Source of the DNA: Streptomyces spectabilis
GTDB lineage: Bacteria > Actinomycetota > Actinomycetes > Streptomycetales > Streptomycetaceae
Direction of reading: 5' to 3'
DNA: 64,000 bases
Assembly: GCF_008704795.1 (NCBI RefSeq)
Contig: NZ_CP023690.1
Span: forward strand, 8,380,501-8,444,500
Every line of letters starts with the position of its first letter. The first letter of the stretch is position 1. Both the position numbers and the translations under genes were made by a program. Shown here piece after piece: positions 6,917-17,443 of the stretch. Under the pieces are notes generated by a model. The model was not told where the DNA came from, made no database searches, and saw only the letters and a list, made by a program, of their open reading frames with translations.

Positions 6917-9738
6917 TCTCCGGGTGGCGCCGTCGTCGTGGAGTGGGACGGGCTGGGGGTGTCCACCGGGGCCGTGACGTTGCTCGCCCACGTGGTGGCC
7001 AGGACGGTGGCGACCGCGGCGACGGCCGCCACCAGGACCGCGCTCACCGGTGTGGCCAGGGACGACAGGCGGCGGAAGTTGCGGATGTGACCCCACAGCA
7101 GGTCGGCCCGGCGGACGAGGCGCATCTCCCAGTACAGCGCGAGGCCCAGGGCCATGACGGTGCTCTGCGCCAGGATCAGGAAGACGGAGAGCGCGGTCGG
7201 CCCCTGGGGCACCCGCAGGCGCGGGACGAGCAGCAGGAGCTGGACCGCCGACATCACCGCCCACAGCCAGCCCGCCTTGCCGACGGGCGTGTTGCCGCGC
7301 AGCCACGGATACAGATAGCCGTACGTGAAGCCGTGGGCCAGCCAGACGCAGGTCGGCGCGCCCGCCACGGTCACCGACTCCGGTACGCCGCTGTAGCCCT
7401 CGGCCTGCCACGCGGTCCACGCCGTCCACGGCAGGGTGAGCAGCGCGGTGGCCGCCGCGGCGGCGACGCCGTTCGACCAGGCGGCGCGGCCCGCGGAGCC
7501 GCCGAGCGCGACGCCCTTGAGCCGCGCCGTCTCCCGGGCCGCGTCCGCGGCGGTGGGCCGGCGCAGGCTCTGCCACTTCTCCTCCCAGCTGTCGGCGGGC
7601 AGCGAGGTGTCGGCGAGGGTGCCCCGTGACGACGTCAGGAAGCGGTGCCGGCCCTCGGCGAACAGCAGGGCGCGGGCCAGGGAGTTGAGCAGCCGGGCGT
7701 GCGCGGCGCCGGAGAGGCCGTGCAGTTTCCGGGCGCGCTCCGCACGGCCGGAGGGCAGCAAGAGGTGCGCGCCCGCCCAGGCGACGAGGAGCGCGGCGGC
7801 GGTCGTCCAGTACGGCAGCCAGTTGTTCGGGGCGCCGATGACGGTCGCCGCGGCGGCGCACAGCAGCAGGGCGAGACAGTTCCGGCGCGCCCCCGCGCCC
7901 CAGCGGCCCTTCTCCACGCCGGTGGCGTAGAGCTGGGCCAGCAGGACGGCGACCGTCGCGCACCACATCACCTGTGCGCCGGGCGCGATGGTGCGCACGC
8001 CGTAGACGAGGCTGTCACCCGGCCACTGCCCGGCGAGCTGGGCCAGGAGGTCGCTGGTCGCGGGGCGGTCCGTGGAGGTCATGACGGTCCACCACGGGAG
8101 CAGGGCGGGGACGAGGACGGCCGCGAGCGCGAGGCGCCCCGTCCGGCCGACGCGGGCCGCGGGCGGCAGGAGCGGGACGACGACGAGCAGCAGCGCGGTG
8201 ACCCAGGGCACGACCAGGGTGAAGAGCAGCGGCCAGGACGCCCCGGCGCTCCGGCCGGTGAAGAGCCGCTGCCCGGTGAACGGCGTCGCGAGGTCCGTCT
8301 CCCAGGGCAGGACCTGGAGCACCACGCAGGAGATCGCCGCGGTCCAGGCGGCCAGGGCGAGCGGCACCGCCCACGCGCGCGCCGCGTTCCCGCACAGCCG
8401 CAGGCGCAGGACCGCGTAGACGGCGCAGGCGGCGAGCGCGGCGGTGACGAGACAGGTGACGACGGCCCGCGTCCAGGTGCCGCCGCCCATGAGCCAGGCC
8501 AGCAGGACCAGGGCGGCGGTGGGCGCGGCGAGGACGCCCGACTCGACGACTGCGGGACAGCGGGCGCCGCGCCGCCGGTGACTGACGACGACGGTCAGGA
8601 CGGGGAGCACGAACAGGACGGTGCCGAGCAGCGCGCCCTGGGTGCGCGACTCCATGGGCAGCGGCTCCGAGACGAGCCCGGTGTGGCCGTACACGAGGCC
8701 TCCCCACAGCCAGGAGAGCACCTTCCAGTGGGTGGAGTACGAGTCGATGAGGAGCGCGCCCAGGGCGACGGCGAGGCCCACCGCGACGAGCGGCACGAGG
8801 GGGCCCGCGCGCGGGCCCCCTCCCGGCGTGGTGCGGTAGCCGGTCAGCGCGGCGCAGGCCACGACGCCCAGGACGACGAGGGACAGCAGGGCCTCGGGGC
8901 TGCTGCCCGGCGGGTCCTGCGGAGCGGGCGAGCCGAGCGCGGCGGCGGCCGCCTCCCGGGACGTCAGGAGGCGGGCCGTCACCCGGCCGGGGTTCCCCTC
9001 GCGGGTCAGGACGAAGGTGACCGCGCGGGCCGTCTGCCGGGTCGGCGGGCCGCTGACCGCCAGGCCCCAGCCGCGCGGCACCTCGATGCTCCAGGCCCAG
9101 CGGCCGGGCAGGCGGGGCCGGGGGACCAGCTGACCCCTCTCGTCCTTGAAGGCGGACCCGATGGCGTACGTGATGCCGTCCGCGGCCATGGCGGCGGTCA
9201 AGGTGACGCGGTGTTCGGCGGTGACCGTCACCCTGTCGCGCGCCGACGGCTGGCTGACCGCGCACCAGTGGGGGTAACCGGGCCGCCGCATCCCGCCGTG
9301 CAGGGCGACGGCGGTGGCGTAGCCGCCCGGCAGACTGCTGGATACCTGGGCGAACTGGTCCGGCCACGCCCGGAGGCGGTTCGCGAGCGGATCCGCCGCG
9401 CGCAGCCGCAGCCGGTAGCGGACCACGGCCCGCCAGGACTTCTCGGGCGTGCGCTCGATGCGCACCGCGACCTCGCCGCTGCTGCCGTCGCCCGGGGTGT
9501 CCCGGCGGGTGCCCACGGGCACCTGGTCGGGCGGCTTCTTCGTGTCCTGCCACCACGGGAACGGATTCCGCGCCCTGTCGGCCTCCGTCCGCTGTGCCAG
9601 GACCTGGCCGCGCGCGGTGTCACCCCACTCGTCCGACGCCCACGTCACACACGCCGCGACGACGCCGCACAGCAGCAGCGCGGCCGTCGCGCGAGCAGCC
9701 CTGGCGAGCCCGTGGCGCACGCCCCGCGCAGCCCCCAT
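6910..9738 (-). CDS. Large polytopic membrane protein (probably DUF6185)
   Basis: A 942-aa protein with an N-terminal membrane segment (about residues 15-32) and a soluble extracytoplasmic region of about 220 residues with a beta-rich character. More than ten hydrophobic helices follow, interrupted by a cytosolic stretch (about 660-740) rich in Arg and Glu. It ends in a Ser/Thr/Pro tail. I recall Streptomyces proteins of this layout being annotated DUF6185, but I cannot confirm the assignment. No catalytic motif was found. The ATG at 9738 has a strong GGGAGGGGG upstream. It is monocistronic, with its promoter likely in 9739-9928. Confidence 0.75.
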   Translation of the reverse strand: MGAARGVRHGLARAARATAALLLCGVVAACVTWASDEWGDTARGQVLAQRTEADRARNPFPWWQDTKKPPDQVPVGTRRDTPGDGSSGEVAVRIERTPEKSWRAVVRYRLRLRAADPLANRLRAWPDQFAQVSSSLPGGYATAVALHGGMRRPGYPHWCAVSQPSARDRVTVTAEHRVTLTAAMAADGITYAIGSAFKDERGQLVPRPRLPGRWAWSIEVPRGWGLAVSGPPTRQTARAVTFVLTREGNPGRVTARLLTSREAAAAALGSPAPQDPPGSSPEALLSLVVLGVVACAALTGYRTTPGGGPRAGPLVPLVAVGLAVALGALLIDSYSTHWKVLSWLWGGLVYGHTGLVSEPLPMESRTQGALLGTVLFVLPVLTVVVSHRRRGARCPAVVESGVLAAPTAALVLLAWLMGGGTWTRAVVTCLVTAALAACAVYAVLRLRLCGNAARAWAVPLALAAWTAAISCVVLQVLPWETDLATPFTGQRLFTGRSAGASWPLLFTLVVPWVTALLLVVVPLLPPAARVGRTGRLALAAVLVPALLPWWTVMTSTDRPATSDLLAQLAGQWPGDSLVYGVRTIAPGAQVMWCATVAVLLAQLYATGVEKGRWGAGARRNCLALLLCAAAATVIGAPNNWLPYWTTAAALLVAWAGAHLLLPSGRAERARKLHGLSGAAHARLLNSLARALLFAEGRHRFLTSSRGTLADTSLPADSWEEKWQSLRRPTAADAARETARLKGVALGGSAGRAAWSNGVAAAAATALLTLPWTAWTAWQAEGYSGVPESVTVAGAPTCVWLAHGFTYGYLYPWLRGNTPVGKAGWLWAVMSAVQLLLLVPRLRVPQGPTALSVFLILAQSTVMALGLALYWEMRLVRRADLLWGHIRNFRRLSSLATPVSAVLVAAVAAVATVLATTWASNVTAPVDTPSPSHSTTTAPPGEP

Positions 9739-9928
9739 GCGCGCCCCCTCCCGCGTTCGGAGAGCCAGGGTAGGGCCGGGCGAGTGGTGGCCGGGAGGTA
9801 TCGGTTGGCGGGAAATCTCCTACGCACATGCCGTTCTGACGGGCGCACGGGAGCGGATCGGGGGCGCACTCTTTCCGGCGCATCACGCGGCGTGCGCCCG
9901 ATCACGCCGCCGCACGCCGCGTCGCCCC

Positions 9929-10813
9929 TCACCGGGCGAGCAGCATCCGCTGCAACTCCCGGGCCGCGCGCGGCGGCGCCACGTCGCTGCGGTGGGCGAG
10001 CGCGATCGTGCGGCGAAGGCGGGGCCGGGCGAGCGGCGTCATCCGCAGGCCGCTGCCCGCGCGCTCGGCGACCATGCGGGGGACGACGGCGACGCCGAGG
10101 CCCGCGCGCACGAAGCCGAGCACCGCGTCCATCTCGCCGCCCTCGACGGCGAACTCGGGCTCGAAACCCTCCGCGCGGCAGGCCGCGACCGTCAGCTCCC
10201 GCAGGTCGTAGCCGTGCCGGAACATCACGAGGCGCTCGCCCTGGAGGTCGGCGACGCGGGCCGTCGCGCCGAAGTCCGGTGTGTCGGGGGCGTCCGGCGA
10301 CGACACCACGACCAGGTCCTCGCGCAGCAGCTCCACCGTGGTCAGGGCGGGCGAGGGGCTGGGCAGCGGCAGCACCACGAGCGCCAGGTCGAGGGCGCCG
10401 CGCGCGAGCTGGCGGACGAGGTCGTGGCTGCCGCCCTCCTCGATCAGGAGCTGGATGCCGGGGTGCCGGTCGTGGAAGTCGCGCAGGACCTGCGGCAGCA
10501 GACCGGTGCAGACGCTCGGGGTCGCGCCGAGGCGCACCCGGCCGCGGCGCAGCTGCGCCAGCTCCTGCACCTCGATGCGCGCGGTGTCGGCGTCGGCGAG
10601 GATGCGCCGGGCCAGCGGAAGCAGCGCCTCGCCCGCGTCGGTGAGCGTGATGTTGCCGCGCGCCCGGCTGAACAGCTCGGCGCCCAGCTCCTTCTCCAGG
10701 GCGCGCACCTGTTGCGAGAGCGAGGGCTGCGAGACGTGCACCCGCTCGGCGGCCCGCGTGAAGTGCCGGGTCTCGGCGACGGCGACGAAATACAAGAGCT
10801 GCTGGAACTGCAT
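9929..10813 (-). CDS. LysR-family regulator divergent from sdhCAB
   Basis: A 294-aa LysR-type transcription factor. The N-terminal winged helix-turn-helix is clear (FTRAAERVHVSQPSLSQQVRALEKELG, residues about 18-42), followed by an effector-binding domain. It is transcribed away from the succinate dehydrogenase operon across a 94-nt gap. That gap holds a perfect T-N11-A inverted repeat, the classical arrangement for a LysR regulator controlling itself and its neighbour. A role in regulating sdhCAB is inferred from position only. Confidence 0.9.
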   Translation of the reverse strand: MQFQQLLYFVAVAETRHFTRAAERVHVSQPSLSQQVRALEKELGAELFSRARGNITLTDAGEALLPLARRILADADTARIEVQELAQLRRGRVRLGATPSVCTGLLPQVLRDFHDRHPGIQLLIEEGGSHDLVRQLARGALDLALVVLPLPSPSPALTTVELLREDLVVVSSPDAPDTPDFGATARVADLQGERLVMFRHGYDLRELTVAACRAEGFEPEFAVEGGEMDAVLGFVRAGLGVAVVPRMVAERAGSGLRMTPLARPRLRRTIALAHRSDVAPPRAARELQRMLLAR

Positions 10814-10831
10814 GCCTACACCCTAGACTTT

Positions 10832-10850
10832 CCATAGTCTCAACCTATGG
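10832..10850. promoter_or_regulatory. LysR-type operator between lysR and sdhC
   Basis: Perfect inverted repeat CCATAG-N7-CTATGG containing the LysR hallmark T-N11-A (T 10835, A 10847). It begins 19 nt upstream of the regulator start and ends 57 nt upstream of the sdhC start. Confidence 0.75.
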
Positions 10851-10907
10851 AGATGAGCGCCATCATCTCTTGGACTGATCGGGACCTTCGGCCGTAGCGT
10901 TGCTGGC

Positions 10908-11615
10908 ATGGCTCTGGCAACCCGGACGGACCGACGGCCGTCACTTCCGCGAACGGTGTGGGACTCCACCGTCGGCAAGAAGACCGTGATGGCGGTGAGC
11001 GGCCTGATCATGCTGCTCTACCTGGTCGCGCACATGATCGGGAACCTCAAGATCTTCTTCGGCCCGGACGACTTCAACCACTACGCGCACTGGCTGCGCA
11101 CCCTCGGCGGGCCCGTGATGCGCTGGGAGTGGACCCTGTGGGTCATCCGGGTCGTGCTCGTCGTCTCCGTGGTCGCGCACGCCGTCTCCGCGTACCAGCT
11201 GAGCAAGCGCGACCTCAAGGCGCGCCCCACCAAGTACGTGCACAAGAAGCCGCGCAGCAGCTATGCGACGCGCACCATGCGCTGGGGCGGCGTCATCGTC
11301 GGCCTGTTCATCGTCTGGCACATCCTGGACCTGACGACGGGCACCGCGCACCCCGGCGAGTACCAGCACCTGCACCCGTACCAGAACGTCATCGACACCT
11401 TCTCGACCTGGTACGGCAACGTCGTCTACATCGTCGCCGTGGTCGCCGTCGGCTTCCACGTGCGGCACGGCTTCTGGAGCGCCGCACAGACCCTCGGCGT
11501 GGGCAGCGCGGCCCGCGACCGCGCCCTGAAGACCTGCGCCAACGGCCTCGCGCTCCTGCTGACCGCTGGCTTCGTCTCCGTCCCCGTCGGCGTCATGACC
11601 GGAGTGGTGAGCTGA
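10908..11615 (+). CDS. sdhC: Succinate dehydrogenase/fumarate reductase cytochrome b subunit
   Basis: A 235-aa membrane anchor with five predicted helices, as in the single-subunit type B anchors. His residues that can ligate two b hemes are present in [32 protein letters not shown] and [11 protein letters not shown]. It passes electrons between menaquinone and the catalytic subunits. It is the first gene of sdhC-sdhA-sdhB, with sdhA starting 3 nt after its stop. The operon resembles the second, fumarate-reductase-like SDH of S. coelicolor (around SCO0922-0924) rather than the four-subunit sdhCDAB type. Confidence 0.93.
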   Translation: MALATRTDRRPSLPRTVWDSTVGKKTVMAVSGLIMLLYLVAHMIGNLKIFFGPDDFNHYAHWLRTLGGPVMRWEWTLWVIRVVLVVSVVAHAVSAYQLSKRDLKARPTKYVHKKPRSSYATRTMRWGGVIVGLFIVWHILDLTTGTAHPGEYQHLHPYQNVIDTFSTWYGNVVYIVAVVAVGFHVRHGFWSAAQTLGVGSAARDRALKTCANGLALLLTAGFVSVPVGVMTGVVS

Positions 11616-11618
11616 CCG

Positions 11619-13564
<1,946 letters not shown>

Positions 13565-13568
<4 letters not shown>

Positions 13569-14311
13569 AGCTCACCCTGCGCGTCTGGCGCCAGCGCGAT
13601 GCCGGCGCCGAAGGCGCCATGTCCACCTACGAGGTGGACGGGATCTCTCCGGACATGTCCTTCCTGGAGATGCTCGACACCCTCAACGAAGAGCTCATCG
13701 TCAAGGGCGAGGAGCCGGTCGCCTTCGACCACGACTGCCGCGAGGGCATCTGCGGCGCCTGCTCGCTCGTCATCAACGGCGACGCGCACGGGCCCGAGCG
13801 CACCACCACCTGCCAGCTGCACATGCGCTCCTTCCAGGACGGCGACACCATCGACGTCGAGCCGTGGCGCGCGGCCGCCTTCCCGGTCATCAAGGACCTG
13901 GTCGTCGATCGCTCCGCCTTCGACCGCATCATCCAGGCGGGCGGCTACATCAGCGTGCCGACCGGCGCCGCCCCCGAGGCGCACGCCACGCCCGTGCCGA
14001 AGCCGGACGCCGACCACGCCTTCGAGCACGCCGAGTGCATCGGCTGCGGCGCCTGCGTGGCGGCCTGCCCCAACGGCTCGGCGATGCTGTTCACCTCGGC
14101 CAAGGTCAACCACCTGAACGTCCTTCCGCAGGGCGCGCCCGAGCGCGAGACCCGCGTCCTCGACATGGTCACGCAGATGGACTCCGAGGGCTTCGGCGGC
14201 TGCACCCTCACCGGTGAGTGCGCCACCGCCTGCCCGAAGGGCATCCCGCTGCCGTCCATCGCGGCGATGAACAAGGAGTGGCTGCGGGCTGCGCGCAAGG
14301 CGCCCCGCTAG
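13565..14311 (+). CDS. sdhB: Succinate dehydrogenase/fumarate reductase iron-sulfur subunit
   Basis: A 248-aa subunit that carries electrons from FAD to the membrane anchor. Three cluster motifs are visible: [10 protein letters not shown] plus a later Cys (2Fe-2S), [12 protein letters not shown], and [14 protein letters not shown] for the remaining clusters. The ATG at 13565 overlaps the sdhA stop (ATGA), so I did not use the much longer upstream reading in this frame. A perfect terminator overlaps the stop codon. Confidence 0.95.
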
Positions 14312-14339
14312 CGCCCCGCGCCCTTCGGGGCGCTAGCGG
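14305..14339. terminator. Bidirectional terminator, sdhB / hydrolase
   Basis: Perfect 14-bp inverted repeat, 14305-14318 against 14326-14339, with a 7-nt loop. It covers the ends of sdhB and of the convergent metallo-hydrolase gene. Confidence 0.85.
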
Positions 14340-15322
14340 CGGGGCCGCAGGTCGGCCCCGTACACCGTCTGGTAGTCCGGCACCACGAGCCGGGAGCGGG
14401 GGCTGACCGCACGGGCCCGGGCGAGGAAGTCGTCCAGGCCCGTGCCGTCCTTGCGGGGCGGCCGGCTCAGCGGCTGCTCGAAGTCGTCCCAGTGCACCGG
14501 CACGAGCACGTCGGGGCGGCCGAGCGCGTCGAGCAGCCGCGGCACATAGCGGTGCGTGGACGCGCTCGACGCCACCGCGACCATCGCGATGTCCGGCTCC
14601 AGGCCCCTGAAGGAGCGCTCGTCGAAGTCGCTGGCCCCCATGAACAGCGCCGAGGGCGCGCCGTCCGGCGTCACCTTGAACGCAAGGGTGTCGCCCTCGG
14701 GCAGGTCGGAGACGGTCCGGGGCGCCGTGGCGGGCGGGGCGTGCAGGGTGCCCGGCGCGAAGTAGGAGTACGAGCCGTTGCGGCTGTGCCGCGAGCTCGC
14801 CACCTCGATCACGTACCCGTCGAAGGCGAGCACCTCGCCGCCCTTCACCACGGAGATCTGCCCCGCGTCCACGCCGAGCGAGCGCAGTACGTGGTACGTC
14901 GTCTCGGTGCCGATGACCCTGGCCCCCGTCGAACGGGCCACGTGCGGAACGTCGTTGAGATGGTCCCAGTGGGTGTGCGTGACGCAGATGACCTCGGGTG
15001 TGCCCGTGTGCTCGCGTACCAGCGCCTCGTCGGTGCGCAGCGGCGTCGCGGGGTCGAAGGAGCCGGTGAACAGGCCGGTGTCGAAGCGGGTGACGTACGG
15101 ATCGACGAGGACGGTCCGCGTCTTCGGCTCCCCGCGCAGGTCGATGCGCCAGCCGGAGGTGCCGAGCCAGCGGTACGAGACGGCCGTCGCGGAACGGCGA
15201 CGCGCCGGGGCGCGCCCCTCGGCGGACGCGGCGGCGGGGATCAGGGGGACGGTGGCGCCGAGGGCGGCACCGCGCAGGAGGGTGCGACGGCCGGGGCCGC
15301 CGTGTCGTGCGTCGGTGTTCAT
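14333..15322 (-). CDS. Tat-exported metallo-beta-lactamase-fold hydrolase
   Basis: A 329-aa secreted protein. A twin-arginine leader (GRRTLLRGAALGAT) is followed by an Ala-rich cleavage region. The mature part has the metal-binding THTHWDHLND motif and later His/Asp ligands (SSRHSRN, MGASDFDE, PVHWDD). It resembles the UlaG/NAPE-PLD-like branch of the superfamily rather than true beta-lactamases. The substrate is unknown. The ATG at 15322 was chosen because the signal peptide begins there; the open frame extends further upstream without protein-like sequence. It lies downstream of the beta-lactamase-like gene on the same strand, 83 nt apart. Confidence 0.85.
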   Translation of the reverse strand: MNTDARHGGPGRRTLLRGAALGATVPLIPAAASAEGRAPARRRSATAVSYRWLGTSGWRIDLRGEPKTRTVLVDPYVTRFDTGLFTGSFDPATPLRTDEALVREHTGTPEVICVTHTHWDHLNDVPHVARSTGARVIGTETTYHVLRSLGVDAGQISVVKGGEVLAFDGYVIEVASSRHSRNGSYSYFAPGTLHAPPATAPRTVSDLPEGDTLAFKVTPDGAPSALFMGASDFDERSFRGLEPDIAMVAVASSASTHRYVPRLLDALGRPDVLVPVHWDDFEQPLSRPPRKDGTGLDDFLARARAVSPRSRLVVPDYQTVYGADLRPRR

Positions 15323-15405
15323 GGCGGCAGCAGACCAGGAGCCAGGGCCCGCCGTCCAAGAGCAAAGGGCCGTGAAGTCCATATCCGATTCTGTATAGCG
15401 CCAGG

Positions 15406-16347
15406 TCAGACCGGTTGACGTGGGTGGCCGGCCCCGGACCGCAAGCTGTCGACGGCGATTCTCGCGGCGGTGCCGATCGCGGCGTCCACCCGGGTGAGGT
15501 CGGCGACCATCGCACGGCTCCTGGCGAACACCGCCACCGCGTACGTGTCGCCCTCGGGCCAGCGCACCACCCCCGCCTCGATGTGCAGCCCCGGCAGCGT
15601 GCCGGTCTTCGCGGCGATCCGCACGTCGTCGGGGAAACCCGAGGTGAGCCGGTGCCGGAACACCTGGCGGCCCATCAGCTCCCGCACCCGCGCGCACGCC
15701 TCGGGCGGCCCCGCCGCGTCCCGCCAGATCAGGTCGAGGAGGCGGGTGACCTCGCGCGGTGTGCCGGCGTTGGCGCGCCGCGGGTCCAGGACGCCCAGGC
15801 GGCGCTTGCCCTCGTCCGACAGGGCGCGGTAGCGCGTGGCGAACTCCTCGGCCGTACGCGCCCCGACGTCGTCGAGCATCGAGGCGAGGGCCTCGCGCGG
15901 CCCGCCCACGATCCGGGTCCGCGTCAGACCCAGCTCCCGCGCCAGCATCCCCACCGTGTCGAGGCCGACGCGTGAGAGCAGGATGTCGGCCGCCGAGTTG
16001 TCGCTCACGGTCAGCGCGAAGTACGCGAGGTCGCGCAGCGAGATCTCCACGTCGTCCACGCACCCGGCGGTCCCCCAGCCGCCCAGCCGGTGCGCGTCCG
16101 TCACCAGGACCCGCTCCCGGGGATCGAGCTGCCCCGCGGCGGCCTGGCGGGCGAACTCCAGGACCAGCAGCACCTTGAAGACGGAGGAGATGGCGACGGG
16201 GGTGTCGGCGGCGACGGAGACGTCGTCCCCTCCGGGGGCGTCTACGCGCATCGCGTGCAGCGCGCCCTCCGCGCCCGCCCGGGCGAAGACCTCCCGTACG
16301 CGTTCCTCGACTCCGAGTCCCTCGGCCCCGTGTTCCTCGACCCGCAT
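15406..16347 (-). CDS. Class A beta-lactamase-like serine hydrolase
   Basis: A 313-aa protein of the penicillin-recognising serine hydrolase family. It has the catalytic S-V-F-K at residues 55-58, SDN at 115-117 and KTG at 247-249, in the class A spacing. No export signal is visible at the N terminus, which is odd for a beta-lactamase and may mean a later-exported, non-secreted or repurposed enzyme. It is transcribed divergently from a LysR regulator with only 35 nt between starts, recalling ampR-ampC and the LysR-linked beta-lactamase genes of streptomycetes. Inducibility by beta-lactams is an inference. Confidence 0.85.
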   Translation of the reverse strand: MRVEEHGAEGLGVEERVREVFARAGAEGALHAMRVDAPGGDDVSVAADTPVAISSVFKVLLVLEFARQAAAGQLDPRERVLVTDAHRLGGWGTAGCVDDVEISLRDLAYFALTVSDNSAADILLSRVGLDTVGMLARELGLTRTRIVGGPREALASMLDDVGARTAEEFATRYRALSDEGKRRLGVLDPRRANAGTPREVTRLLDLIWRDAAGPPEACARVRELMGRQVFRHRLTSGFPDDVRIAAKTGTLPGLHIEAGVVRWPEGDTYAVAVFARSRAMVADLTRVDAAIGTAARIAVDSLRSGAGHPRQPV

Positions 16348-16382
16348 CCCGTCCCTCGCTTCCTCTCGCCTACGCTCGTCGC

Positions 16383-17345
16383 GTGGATCTCTTGCGGCAC
16401 CTGCGTATTTTCGTCGTCACCGCGGAGGAGCTGCACTTCAGCCGGGCCGCCGAACTGCTCGGCATGGCACAGCCGCCGCTCAGCCAGGCCGTGCGGCGCC
16501 TGGAGAAGGAACTCGGCGCCGAACTCTTCGACCGGAGCAACCGGCAGGTCCGGCTCACCGCGGCCGGGTCCGTCCTCTACGACGAGGCCCGCGCGCTCCT
16601 CGTCCGCGAGGAGCGGCTGCGCTCCCTGGTGCGGCGCGCCGTCGACGGCGACGTCGGTACGCTGCGGGCCGGCGTGCCCGAGGACACCGCCGCGCCCGTG
16701 CTGCACGCGCTGCTCGCCGCCTGCGCCGAGCGCGCGCCCGGGCTCCGCGTCGACCTCCAGGAGGTGTCCACGCAGGAGCAGCTCCGGCTGCTCGCGTCCG
16801 GGGGCCTCGACGTCGGCCTGCTGCATCTGCCGGTCGACGCCACCGGCCTCGTCCTCGGCCCCGAAGTCGCCGTCGAGCTGGGGGTGGTGCTGCCCCGCAC
16901 GTCCCCGCTGGCCCGGCTACCGGAGGTCGCCCTCGCGGACCTGTCCGGGCACGATCTGGTGCTGTGCCCGCGGGACGCCGCGCCGGGCTGGTACGACACC
17001 ACGCTCGACGTCTGCCGCGGGGGCGGCTTCGTGCCCGGCCGCGTCCGGCACGCCCGCAACCCCGAGTTCCTGCTCGGCCTCGTGGCGGCAGGTCAGGGCG
17101 TGGCCTTCGAACGGGGTACCGCCGCGCGCAAGGAGCCGCGGGTGGTCTGGCGGCCCCTCGCCGGGCGGCCCCTCGCGCAGCGGGTCGCCGGGGCGTGGCC
17201 CGTGCAGGGGGCTCACGCCGGGGCCGGGCGCTTCGCGGGGCTCGCCGCGGAGGTGCTGTCCAGCAACGGTCCAGCGACCCCTCGCCCCCCGTCCACCCCG
17301 GGCCCGGTGCCCCGCCCCTGGACAGTGGTCTACGACCCCGCGTGA
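16383..17345 (+). CDS. LysR-family regulator divergent from the beta-lactamase-like gene
   Basis: A 320-aa LysR-type regulator. The N-terminal HTH (FSRAAELLGMAQPPLSQAVRRLEKELG) and ligand-binding domain are intact, and the tail is Pro-rich. The GTG at 16383 is the natural start, MDLLRHLRIFV being a canonical LysR N terminus. The short divergent gap means it probably binds the shared promoter of the beta-lactamase-like gene, in AmpR fashion. Confidence 0.9.
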   Translation: MDLLRHLRIFVVTAEELHFSRAAELLGMAQPPLSQAVRRLEKELGAELFDRSNRQVRLTAAGSVLYDEARALLVREERLRSLVRRAVDGDVGTLRAGVPEDTAAPVLHALLAACAERAPGLRVDLQEVSTQEQLRLLASGGLDVGLLHLPVDATGLVLGPEVAVELGVVLPRTSPLARLPEVALADLSGHDLVLCPRDAAPGWYDTTLDVCRGGGFVPGRVRHARNPEFLLGLVAAGQGVAFERGTAARKEPRVVWRPLAGRPLAQRVAGAWPVQGAHAGAGRFAGLAAEVLSSNGPATPRPPSTPGPVPRPWTVVYDPA

Positions 17346-17381
17346 GCCCACTCCCCACCCACCCGCCCCCATCGCGCTCCG

Positions 17382-17408
17382 CGCTCGTCCTCAATCGCCG
17401 GACGGGCT
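17382..17408. repeat. Streptomyces-type intergenic repeat
   Basis: The stretch CTCGTCCTCAATCGCCGGAC continuing into GGGCT matches a short intergenic sequence that I recognise as recurrent at gene ends in many Streptomyces genomes. It lies between the convergent lysR and uvrA-like genes. Only one copy is present in this window. Confidence 0.5.
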
Positions 17409-17443
17409 CACATTCCCCCAGGTACGGGTGGGAGGAGGGGCCG

